47,016 nt of DNA from a virus: IMG/VR virus record IMGVR_UViG_3300036715_000269, positions 1 through 47,016 of that record; one strand, 5' to 3'. The position numbers and the translations under genes were made by a program. Under the pieces are notes generated by a model, which made no database searches, was not told the DNA's origin, and was given only the letters and a program-made list of their open reading frames with translations. This document shows, in pieces, positions 1 through 5,991 of the stretch (positions are counted from its first letter, which is position 1; each line of letters starts with the position of its first letter).

Positions 1-107
1 TGCGGAATGTTGTGAACGATCTCGCGCTCGCGCTCGTTGAGCTTCAGATAACGGTTCTGCCCGCGCATATACGAGTTCGTATAGACAGCAGCCATGAAGA
101 TATTCAA
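1..107 (-). CDS. dpdA: 5' end of dpdA (duplicate fragment at contig end)
   Basis: Complement of 1-107 encodes the first roughly 35 residues of the DNA base-exchange enzyme that is complete at 46073-46996. It is the same gene seen twice because the contig ends overlap. Start is TTG at 107, preceded by GGAGGT at a normal distance. Confidence 0.85.
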   Translation of the reverse strand, partial: MNIFMAAVYTNSYMRGQNRYLKLNEREREIVHNIP

Positions 108-127
108 TTGTGACCTCCGATCGTAAA
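1..127. repeat. Direct terminal repeat, left copy (127 bp)
   Basis: Bases 1-127 are identical to 46890-47016. Both copies hold the 5' end and ribosome-binding site of the minus-strand dpdA gene. A 127-bp exact overlap inside a gene is what a de Bruijn assembler with k=127 leaves at the ends of a circular contig, so I read it as an assembly overlap of a closed genome and not as a biological terminal repeat. Confidence 0.9.
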
Positions 128-128
128 A

Positions 129-148
129 GCAGGGTCGTGAGACCCTGC
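129..148 (-). terminator. Hairpin with U-tract in the dpdA leader
   Basis: A perfect 8-bp stem (GCAGGGTC/GACCCTGC) with a 4-nt loop is followed on the minus strand by TTTT. It lies between folE and dpdA, just downstream of a predicted -10 box. It could terminate transcripts running out of folE, or form a 5' hairpin on the dpdA mRNA. Confidence 0.55.
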
Positions 149-157
149 ACTCGTTAC

Positions 158-186
158 ATTATAACGATCGTCAACTTAATCAGCAA
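158..186 (-). promoter_or_regulatory. Sigma70-like promoter for dpdA-clamp-polB
   Basis: Minus strand TTGCTG-17-TATAAT, with the -35 inside the end of folE (181-186) and the -10 at 158-163. It faces dpdA across the circle junction. The predicted start, about 151, places the hairpin at 148-129 at the very 5' end of the RNA. Confidence 0.6.
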
Positions 187-1093
187 GACGGAGAAACTCG
201 GAACGGGTCTGAGCTTCGTCCTTGATAACGCCGCGAAGAGCTGTGGTTATCGTGTGGTGGCCCTGCTGGCAGATGCCTCGCGATTCCATGCACAGGTGAC
301 GCGCCTTGACCAGTACGCCCACGCCCAACGGCTGGAGGTGTTCTACCAATGCGTCAGCAATCTGATCGGTGAGTCGCTCCTGCACTTGCAAGCGGCGAGC
401 AAACATATCCGCCAAGCGCGACAGCTTGCTCAGGCCCACAATCTTGCCGTTCGGGATGTAAGCGATACTGACGGTTCCAAAGATAGGCGCGAGGTGGTGC
501 TCGCAGTGCGAATAGATGGGGATGTCTTTGACGATAACCATCTGGTCATACTTCTCTGCACCGTCTTCGAACACCTTGAGCAGCGAGCCCGCGTCCTTGC
601 TGTATCCGCTGCACCAGTGGCGCCACGCTTTGGCCACACGGGTGGGAGTTTCCAGCAAGCCTTCACGGGTTGCATCCTCGCCGATGAACTGGAGCAGACG
701 TGTGATGTTGTTCTCGAACGAACCTGCTGCATCCTGCTCCCAAGGGAACACGACCCATTGACCGCCGTAGAGCTTGCCCTCACGCTTGTCAATCAGCGCG
801 AAGAAAGGCTTGCCAGGATGCTCATCACACAGTTGATCGCAGGTGGCACCACTGTCGATCAGGTCGTCAATGAAGATGTTTGCATCAGCAGGAGTATCAA
901 CGAGCAGCAAGCCGGGCACCAGCGGGCCCAGCAGGTAGGCAACGGGAACGCCGCCACGTGGTACTGCATACGCTGCCAAACGCTGCCCAGCGGGGCGATT
1001 GCGCCCCCACTGCTCGGCGTACTGGTTGATCTGCTTTGCGAGTGCGGCAGCAAGGGCGCCGACTGCTTCATGGGTGAGGGTAATCTGTTTCAT
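176..1093 (-). CDS. folE: Phosphoribosyltransferase-GTP cyclohydrolase I fusion (FolE)
   Basis: 305 aa, two domains. Residues 1-~120 look like a type I phosphoribosyltransferase: PRGG at 45-48, the PRPP-binding motif IFIDDLIDSGAT at 73-84, and WVVFPWE at 113-119, resembling the purine-binding end of xanthine-guanine PRTase. Residues ~125-305 are GTP cyclohydrolase I with the zinc site SHCEHH (195-200) and Cys268 in CMESRG. FolE converts GTP to dihydroneopterin triphosphate, the first step towards preQ0. It is the last gene of the queE/gat-queC/queD/folE run and starts 9 bases after queD. FolE is normally about 180-220 aa, so the N-terminal domain is an addition. Seen: both motif sets. Inferred: the PRTase acts on guanine and feeds GTP to FolE. 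An unrelated base substrate is possible. Confidence 0.9.
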   Translation of the reverse strand: MKQITLTHEAVGALAAALAKQINQYAEQWGRNRPAGQRLAAYAVPRGGVPVAYLLGPLVPGLLLVDTPADANIFIDDLIDSGATCDQLCDEHPGKPFFALIDKREGKLYGGQWVVFPWEQDAAGSFENNITRLLQFIGEDATREGLLETPTRVAKAWRHWCSGYSKDAGSLLKVFEDGAEKYDQMVIVKDIPIYSHCEHHLAPIFGTVSIAYIPNGKIVGLSKLSRLADMFARRLQVQERLTDQIADALVEHLQPLGVGVLVKARHLCMESRGICQQGHHTITTALRGVIKDEAQTRSEFLRLAD

Positions 1094-1102
1094 GTGTTGT
1101 CC

Positions 1103-1561
1103 TTAGATGTGGAAAGAGGCGGAGCACTTTGCAGTCTCCTCGATACGAACGGAGGTGAGCGTGACACCAGTGCCCTCGAGCTGCTGTGGCCCAATGACTT
1201 CAACCAAGTGGCGGGCCATGTTCTCGGCAGTGGGATTGAACGGGGTGAAGACAATGGACTCCGCAAACATCAAATGGGAGTCATTTCGATGTGTATCACC
1301 AAGAGCATCACATGCCGCATTCATAACAGGGTCATCTTCCCATGCCAGGAACTTGTGATCCCAATTGTTCTCAACCCACATGCACAGCTTTTCTTTGATA
1401 ACACCGAAGTCAATCACACGCCCGACCGTGTCCAGCTCACCAGCTTCACAGACGAAGTGGATACGGTAGTTGTGGCCGTGCAGGTGACGGCACTTGTTCT
1501 CGTGACCGACTACACGGTGACCCGTGCTGATGTCGTGATAGCGTTCCGCAGTTTGTTTCAT
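1103..1561 (-). CDS. queD: 6-carboxytetrahydropterin synthase QueD
   Basis: 152 aa, the full length of a bacterial QueD. It converts dihydroneopterin triphosphate to 6-carboxy-5,6,7,8-tetrahydropterin, the second step of preQ0 synthesis. The zinc ligands are visible as His15 and the HLHGH motif (His28, His30), with the catalytic Cys24 just before. WDHKF near residue 67 and the PTAENMA segment are also family features. Its ATG overlaps the stop of gat-queC as ATGA, implying translational coupling. Confidence is high because of motif order, length and pathway neighbours. Confidence 0.93.
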   Translation of the reverse strand: MKQTAERYHDISTGHRVVGHENKCRHLHGHNYRIHFVCEAGELDTVGRVIDFGVIKEKLCMWVENNWDHKFLAWEDDPVMNAACDALGDTHRNDSHLMFAESIVFTPFNPTAENMARHLVEVIGPQQLEGTGVTLTSVRIEETAKCSASFHI

Positions 1562-2931
1562 GCTGATTCCTTATATTCAATTACTTCAGGGAGACCGTTA
1601 ATTTCAAAAGCCTTGCGACGCATGTAGCACGGGCCGCAGGTGCCACAGTGCAGTTCGCCAGCACGGTAACAGCTCCAGGTGAGGTGCATCGGGGCGCCAA
1701 TCTCGTTTCCGAGCGCCACGATTTCATGTTTCATAAGGTTGCCAACGGGCATGATAACCCGCATCCGCTTCCCATCACCAACGGCGAACGGTAAGAGGTC
1801 ATTAAACCGAGCAATGAACTCAGGTTCGTTGTCAGGGTAGGCACCAGCTTCCTCGAGGTTGTTCCCGAGGACGATGGTATCGATGCCGCGTGCTTCCGCA
1901 AAGGCAGTGGCCACACTGAGTAGCAGCAAGTTCCGCGCTGGCACCCATTCGTAAGCAAACTCTGCACCAGCTTCACCGCCTGCGACTTTGCTGTCAGGGT
2001 CGAGCAACGGTGAGTCATCCTTGCGATACACGGGGAGCGGGAACAGGGTCAAATCTGCACCGAGTTCCGCTGCGACTGCTTCAATCGCTTTGACTTCAGG
2101 TGCTTCAGCGCGGCTACCGTACAGGAAGTGAATCAGGTGGATGCTCATACCGAGCTCCTTCTGTGCATACGCTGCACTCACCACACTGTCAAGACCTCCG
2201 CTGCATACCACGAGCGCACGTTCACCCTGGACGGGGTCTGTGTAAAGCGTACCGGACGACATGCGGGACAGGTCGAAACGTGCCGCTGTATAGGGTGTCA
2301 ACATACGGGGAGCCCACTGCTTGGGCAGGTAGTCCCGCGAGCTTGCAAAGAACAGACCGAACTCGGTTTCAATCATCCAGATTGGACGGTAGTTCGCAGC
2401 GACGTAGATCGCATCGGTTTCGTCTTTGTGCGTCGCGAGGATCGCATAGCTGCCCTTGAGCTTGCAAACCACATCCAGGAAAGCCTGCCCCGTGGGCGCA
2501 CTGCGGGCCAGCTGCTCGGCGATCGCTGCACTGTCAATGCTAGTGGGAAGGCTACCCGTGCGAAGGCCCTTGTCGTTGGCAATGGTGCCGTTATGCACCA
2601 CGGACCAGCCGCCATCGCTGTAAGGTTGCTGATCGGACAGACGCTTCTCCAGGACGTACTCGGTAGTCGGTTCGGCTCGCAGGTTGCAGATCACCGTCGC
2701 CGACTCGCACAGCTTGGAGAGTGCAGGGGGAACCGTGCCTTCGCCGTTGCTACGCTTGACGTCATAATGGGCCAGCGGTTCGCTTTCACCGCTGGAGTTG
2801 ATGACGAACCCGCGACCGTCACGACCACGTTCATGGCTGTGGTGCCAGATGTGTTTCAAGATCGCATTGACTTGTTCCCGCTTCTGGTGCGTGTCAATGC
2901 GCTGCACCAGTGCGCCTATGATTGCACACAT
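1558..2931 (-). CDS. gat-queC: Glutamine amidotransferase-QueC fusion (Gat-QueC)
   Basis: 457 aa. The N-terminal ~230 residues form a class II (Ntn) glutamine amidotransferase domain: Cys2 directly after Met is the expected nucleophile, with CNLRAEPT near 82-89 and VVHNGTIAND near 111-120. The C-terminal half is QueC, which makes preQ0 from carboxydeazaguanine: PP-loop SGGLDS at 244-249 and a C-terminal zinc site with CGTCGPC (last Cys near 436). Plain QueC is about 230 aa. The Gat-QueC fusion is known from archaea, where it converts preQ0 in tRNA to archaeosine, and from phages such as Enterobacteria phage 9g, whose DNA contains dG+. I infer the same final amidation of DNA-bound preQ0 here. 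Its ATG shares one base with the queE stop (TAATG). Confidence 0.92.
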   Translation of the reverse strand: MCAIIGALVQRIDTHQKREQVNAILKHIWHHSHERGRDGRGFVINSSGESEPLAHYDVKRSNGEGTVPPALSKLCESATVICNLRAEPTTEYVLEKRLSDQQPYSDGGWSVVHNGTIANDKGLRTGSLPTSIDSAAIAEQLARSAPTGQAFLDVVCKLKGSYAILATHKDETDAIYVAANYRPIWMIETEFGLFFASSRDYLPKQWAPRMLTPYTAARFDLSRMSSGTLYTDPVQGERALVVCSGGLDSVVSAAYAQKELGMSIHLIHFLYGSRAEAPEVKAIEAVAAELGADLTLFPLPVYRKDDSPLLDPDSKVAGGEAGAEFAYEWVPARNLLLLSVATAFAEARGIDTIVLGNNLEEAGAYPDNEPEFIARFNDLLPFAVGDGKRMRVIMPVGNLMKHEIVALGNEIGAPMHLTWSCYRAGELHCGTCGPCYMRRKAFEINGLPEVIEYKESA

Positions 2932-3650
2932 TAAGCCACCTCAATAATTTTATGGACCTGCAATTGCAGGGTGAAACCGTTAATCATAACGGAACGAACG
3001 CACGCCTGGAGGTTGGCAGCATTGACCGTGCTGTCCTTGTCGTCGCAGGGTTGCAGATAGACCGGACCAAAGAACCCGTCATGGGGACGTGCCACGTGCG
3101 GGCTTGCACTGTGGTCAAGCGCACGCAAGGGAAGCCCATCAGCGTGGATGCTATCATGCGCCATGACATACTTGTAGGCAGCGATCAACGGGATCAGCTC
3201 GCGATTCACAAGACCTGTCTTCGGGCTGCAAACGATGAAGCACTTGTTCTTCTCGAACAGGTTGAGAGAACACATCTCTGCGAATCCGATGGTGGGCGGT
3301 GCGAGCGTTCCGTTCGTTTCAATCTGCACCGTGTAACCAGCGCCAAGCAGTGCAGCAACGAGCGGGTGAATGTTCTGGCGGAAGGGTTCGCCACCCGTAA
3401 TGACCACAAGGCTCGGGGCTTGCTTCTGCTCTTGCACGAACTCAAGGATGCCAGCGGGACTAGACGCCCATCGGTTGCTGGTGTAGTCGGTATCGCAGGC
3501 GGGGCATTGCAGGTTACATCCGGCGAGGCGGACAAACACAGCGGAGTGACCAGTGAAAGGGCCTTCGCCCTGGATGGTGTGGAAGACCGAATGGACTTGC
3601 ACAATGCCGTCAGTATCAAGACAGCGTTTTTCGATGCTCTGAGTATTCAA
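2931..3650 (-). CDS. queE: 7-carboxy-7-deazaguanine synthase QueE
   Basis: 239 aa radical SAM enzyme converting carboxytetrahydropterin to 7-carboxy-7-deazaguanine. The cluster-binding motif is CX3CX2C at Cys45, Cys49 and Cys52 (GCNLQCPACD). The QueE-type GEGP appears at 28-31 and the SAM-binding TGGEP near residue 85. Length fits the family. It is the first gene of the queE, gat-queC, queD, folE run, 93 bases downstream of the preceding gene, with its own predicted promoter and a strong leader hairpin in that gap. Confidence 0.92.
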   Translation of the reverse strand: MNTQSIEKRCLDTDGIVQVHSVFHTIQGEGPFTGHSAVFVRLAGCNLQCPACDTDYTSNRWASSPAGILEFVQEQKQAPSLVVITGGEPFRQNIHPLVAALLGAGYTVQIETNGTLAPPTIGFAEMCSLNLFEKNKCFIVCSPKTGLVNRELIPLIAAYKYVMAHDSIHADGLPLRALDHSASPHVARPHDGFFGPVYLQPCDDKDSTVNAANLQACVRSVMINGFTLQLQVHKIIEVA

Positions 3651-3693
3651 AATGATTCCGATAGGTTGCAGGCAAAGCCTGGAGGTTGCGGAT

Positions 3694-3719
3694 GCCGCCC
3701 CTGCACCAGTAGGGGCGGC
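3694..3719 (-). promoter_or_regulatory. Strong GC hairpin in the queE leader
   Basis: Perfect 9-bp inverted repeat (GCCGCCCCT/AGGGGCGGC) around an 8-nt loop, between a TATAAT box and the queE start. No U-tract follows, so it is not a standard terminator. It would form at the first bases of the queE transcript and may protect the mRNA or tune translation. Confidence 0.55.
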
Positions 3720-3726
3720 GGTGCGG

Positions 3727-3755
3727 ATTATAACCGCTGGTGCTTATTGAGCAGC
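3727..3755 (-). promoter_or_regulatory. Probable promoter for queE-gat-queC-queD-folE
   Basis: A perfect TATAAT lies on the minus strand at 3727-3732, about 77 bases before queE. A CTGCTG-like -35 sits about 17 bases upstream but is weak, so activity may need an activator. Confidence 0.4.
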
Positions 3756-4307
3756 AGGTGCAGCCGCTTCGGGCTTCACAATGCGGCCAGCCAAGCCGTG
3801 GAACTTCTTCCAGCGAGCGTATTCGGTGCGGATGTTGGCAGCGTTGAGGCCTTCGGCTTCACCAGCTTTCAACAGGTCAGCGACCGGAACGGGTTGGCCC
3901 AGATCAGCGGACAGCTTGTCAGCCAGGCCCCACACGCGGCCGCACAGACCGTTCGGACCTGGACGGCGGACACCGTTCTGCTCGGGTTGACGGTTGGCTT
4001 CCTTGGCAGCTTTGGCGTCTTCCTTAGCCTTGATCTTGGCAGCTTTTTCAGCTTCGACAGCAGCCTTCTTGTCTTCCTTTTCCTTCAGCTTCGCAGCCTT
4101 GGCAGCTTCGCGTTCGTCCTTCTTCGCCTGGGCAGCAGCGGCAGCAGCCTCCTTCTTGGCAGCGGACTCGGCGTCTTTCTTGGCCTTCGCTTCAGCAGCG
4201 GCAGCAGCTTTCGCGTCCTTGTCGGCTTGCTTGGCAGCGGCTTGGGCTTGCTGTTCTTCGTCGCTCAGGACAGGCTTGGTGACGGGCTTGGTTTCAGGTT
4301 TGCTCAT
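3744..4307 (-). CDS. Ala/Lys-rich protein with C-terminal NGVRRP domain
   Basis: 187 aa, function unknown. Residues ~1-105 are almost entirely Ala, Lys, Glu and Asp in a heptad-like pattern: a long charged helix or histone H1-like tail. Residues ~110-170 form a compact domain beginning NGVRRPGPNG and ending EYARWKKFHGL, which also occurs in the proteins at 5254-5853 and 42556-42999 and, diverged, at 4397-5080. Start is ATG at 4307 with AAGGAG 7 bases upstream. The basic tail plus Trp/Lys-rich module suggests nucleic-acid binding, but that is inference. It lies just upstream of the 7-deazaguanine genes. Confidence 0.8.
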   Translation of the reverse strand: MSKPETKPVTKPVLSDEEQQAQAAAKQADKDAKAAAAAEAKAKKDAESAAKKEAAAAAAQAKKDEREAAKAAKLKEKEDKKAAVEAEKAAKIKAKEDAKAAKEANRQPEQNGVRRPGPNGLCGRVWGLADKLSADLGQPVPVADLLKAGEAEGLNAANIRTEYARWKKFHGLAGRIVKPEAAAPAAQ

Positions 4308-4363
4308 GATAAACTCCTTCAGGTGAAATGGATTGGATAAACGTCTTGGGACGCGATTCGCAG

Positions 4364-4390
4364 TGTATAAGTCTGCCGCTCGGCGTGCAA
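4364..4390 (-). promoter_or_regulatory. Possible promoter for the 3744-4307 gene
   Basis: Minus strand TTGCAC-15-TATACA in the 89-bp gap before the Ala/Lys-rich gene. The spacer is short, so confidence is low. Confidence 0.3.
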
Positions 4391-4396
4391 GTAAAG

Positions 4397-5080
4397 TTAA
4401 GCGTTCAGTCTAACTTTCTGCCACTCACCGAGTGCAGTTGATGAGGTTGTTTTCTTGACGCCGTGGTTCTGCTCAAGCTCTGCCATGATGGTCTTACGAA
4501 GCGCGAGCACGGTAGCGGATTTCGTAGGCTTACCAGCTTCCTCCCACATCTTATCAGCAACCGACCAGATCACAGCGCGTGCGCCGCCCTTTGGGGCTGC
4601 TGGTGGTGCAGGTGGTACGGTAGCGGCGGCACTGGTGCGATCGGGGCCTGGGGCCGGCTGCTGTGCCACGCTGCCAGGGGTTACGGTAAGCGCCTCGGGT
4701 GTAAAGAGCTCCTGGAGCCGCGCTGCCTTGAAAGCGCCCTTGACGTACCTGTAGAATCCCGAGTCGTCCATGGAAATCTTGTTTGCTTGCTGCTGCACCT
4801 CGAACGGTTTTACGTCCGAGACTGGCAATCGTCTTGCAGCTTCGAGAACTAGGTCGTTGAGGTGTTGGCGGGAATAACCTTCGTACTTCTGGCCAGTGGT
4901 GTTCTGGTAGAGCAGTTTCATTTCAAGGTCTGTGAACGAAAGGAAGTCGCGCACTTCGTCAACCGGAAAGATGTATGTTGCAACGTGCGCGACCTCGATG
5001 TGGGCCAGCTGACTCAGAACAGTGTGGTCAGGGTGGGCATGGCGGAACACCATGGATTCGCGATCAACTAGAACATACAT
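4397..5080 (-). CDS. Unknown protein with diverged NGVRRP-type C-terminal domain
   Basis: 227 aa, not recognised. Residues 1-~125 look globular and begin MYVLVDRESM. A Pro/Ala/Thr-rich linker covers about 130-165. The last ~60 residues start KGGARAVIWSVADKMWEE and end GEWQKVRLNA, matching the position of the shared domain in its neighbours but lacking the NGV(R/K)RP signature and most conserved aromatics. The start is supported by AAGGAG seven bases upstream, overlapping the stop of the lipoprotein gene. It sits in the same transcription unit as two better-preserved copies. Confidence 0.7.
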   Translation of the reverse strand: MYVLVDRESMVFRHAHPDHTVLSQLAHIEVAHVATYIFPVDEVRDFLSFTDLEMKLLYQNTTGQKYEGYSRQHLNDLVLEAARRLPVSDVKPFEVQQQANKISMDDSGFYRYVKGAFKAARLQELFTPEALTVTPGSVAQQPAPGPDRTSAAATVPPAPPAAPKGGARAVIWSVADKMWEEAGKPTKSATVLALRKTIMAELEQNHGVKKTTSSTALGEWQKVRLNA

Positions 5081-5083
5081 AAT

Positions 5084-5257
5084 TCACTCCTTCGTCTTAT
5101 AGACCCATACGTTATCCGCACAGCGATACACGTCACGTGACGGAACCCATGTTCTGATCGCAGACTGTGCAGGCTCAGTTCTTACATACTCGCATCCGGT
5201 GGGCTTGCTGCAACCACACAGCAGGAGGAGCAAGCCCAGGAGGAAGGCGGTTCTCAT
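5084..5257 (-). CDS. Small predicted lipoprotein
   Basis: 57 aa. The start at 5257 is chosen over a longer upstream reading because its ATG overlaps the stop of the upstream gene as ATGA, and because it gives a clean lipoprotein signal: MRT, a hydrophobic leucine run, then the lipobox LLCGC. The mature part is about 40 residues with two more cysteines. It would sit in the inner or outer membrane facing the periplasm. Expression with early genes would suit an exclusion or host-envelope role, but nothing in the sequence shows one. Confidence 0.65.
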   Translation of the reverse strand: MRTAFLLGLLLLLCGCSKPTGCEYVRTEPAQSAIRTWVPSRDVYRCADNVWVYKTKE

Positions 5258-5853
5258 TTTGCAGCCCGGCCCTTGATGCCCATGAACTTGCGCCATGCGT
5301 AGAACTCGCAAGACACGTTCGTCCGATTCCAACCATTGGCGTCAGCAAGTGCAGCAAGCTCACCAGCCTTCACAGCAGGGTTCGCATCGAATGCAGCCCA
5401 CACAGCGCCACACACAGTACCAGCAGACGGACGCTTCACGCCATTGCGCTCTTCGCGTTCTTTCTGGATGGTGTAACCCTTGCGATCAACCTTCGGAACG
5501 AACGGGGCAGGGGTCTTCTCGACGCGAGCACGGGGTTCGCTCTTAGCAGGTGCGGGCTTCGTGTTGACTTCCTTGCCATCCACCACACGGCGGGAGGTTG
5601 CACCGTTCGAGCGAGCAGCGGATGCCATCTTGTCAGCGAAGCCTTTGGGGTCAATCATCTGAGCGAAAGCATTGCCGAGCGGTGTAGCCTTGGGAGCAAC
5701 CACTTCTTCCACTTGCTCAACTGGAGCAACGGTAGCGCGGAGGGCTTCGCGCATCCCGTCATTGTTCATCTTACCGTAGTTCTTCACGCCAGCTTCCTTG
5801 CACGCTGCACGGAGTTCCAGTTTGCCCATTGCTTCGAATTTATCGTTTGACAT
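5254..5853 (-). CDS. SAP/HeH-like N-terminus plus NGVRRP domain protein
   Basis: 199 aa. Residues ~8-42 (MGKLELRAACKEAG then MNNDGMREAL) resemble the short helix-extended-helix of SAP/Rho-N/HeH DNA-binding modules. A charged, Ala/Pro-rich middle follows. Residues ~136-194 are a copy of the shared domain (NGVKRPSAG, then EFYAWRKFMGI). The gene is the first in its unit: a near-consensus promoter lies upstream and AAGGA precedes the ATG at 5853. A DNA-binding or nucleoid-structuring role is an inference from two putative nucleic-acid-binding modules. Function is otherwise unknown. Confidence 0.78.
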   Translation of the reverse strand: MSNDKFEAMGKLELRAACKEAGVKNYGKMNNDGMREALRATVAPVEQVEEVVAPKATPLGNAFAQMIDPKGFADKMASAARSNGATSRRVVDGKEVNTKPAPAKSEPRARVEKTPAPFVPKVDRKGYTIQKEREERNGVKRPSAGTVCGAVWAAFDANPAVKAGELAALADANGWNRTNVSCEFYAWRKFMGIKGRAAK

Positions 5854-5889
5854 GATGTGTTCCTTTTCAGTGTTTGAGGGTTAGGTTCT

Positions 5890-5910
5890 ATGCACCTTCG
5901 TTAAGTGCAT
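5890..5910 (-). promoter_or_regulatory. 5' leader hairpin
   Basis: Perfect 6-bp inverted repeat ATGCAC/GTGCAT with a 9-nt loop. It begins at the predicted transcription start of the promoter at 5918-5945, so the mRNA would start with a hairpin. Confidence 0.4.
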
Positions 5911-5917
5911 GATCGTA

Positions 5918-5945
5918 ACTATAACAGGAATAATCAGGATGTCAA
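5918..5945 (-). promoter_or_regulatory. Strong sigma70-like promoter
   Basis: Minus strand TTGACA-16-TATAGT (-35 at 5940-5945, -10 at 5918-5923), the best consensus match in the window. It lies in the 138-bp gap between the helicase and the 5254-5853 gene and would drive the unknown-domain genes leftwards. Confidence 0.7.
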
Positions 5946-5991
5946 GAACTTCGGCAAAAATAATTTCTATCGAAGTCAAATTCGCAATAGG

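Noticed and set aside
110-1627. Long plus-strand open frame (505 codons) opposite folE and queD
   Set aside because: It is antisense to two genes with clear catalytic motifs, has no family resemblance and no promoter. The opposite strand stays open because of codon bias.
2922-4340. Plus-strand open frame of 472 codons opposite queE and the Ala/Lys gene
   Set aside because: Its hydrophobic end is the mirror of Ala/Lys codons in the real gene; QueE motifs on the minus strand decide.
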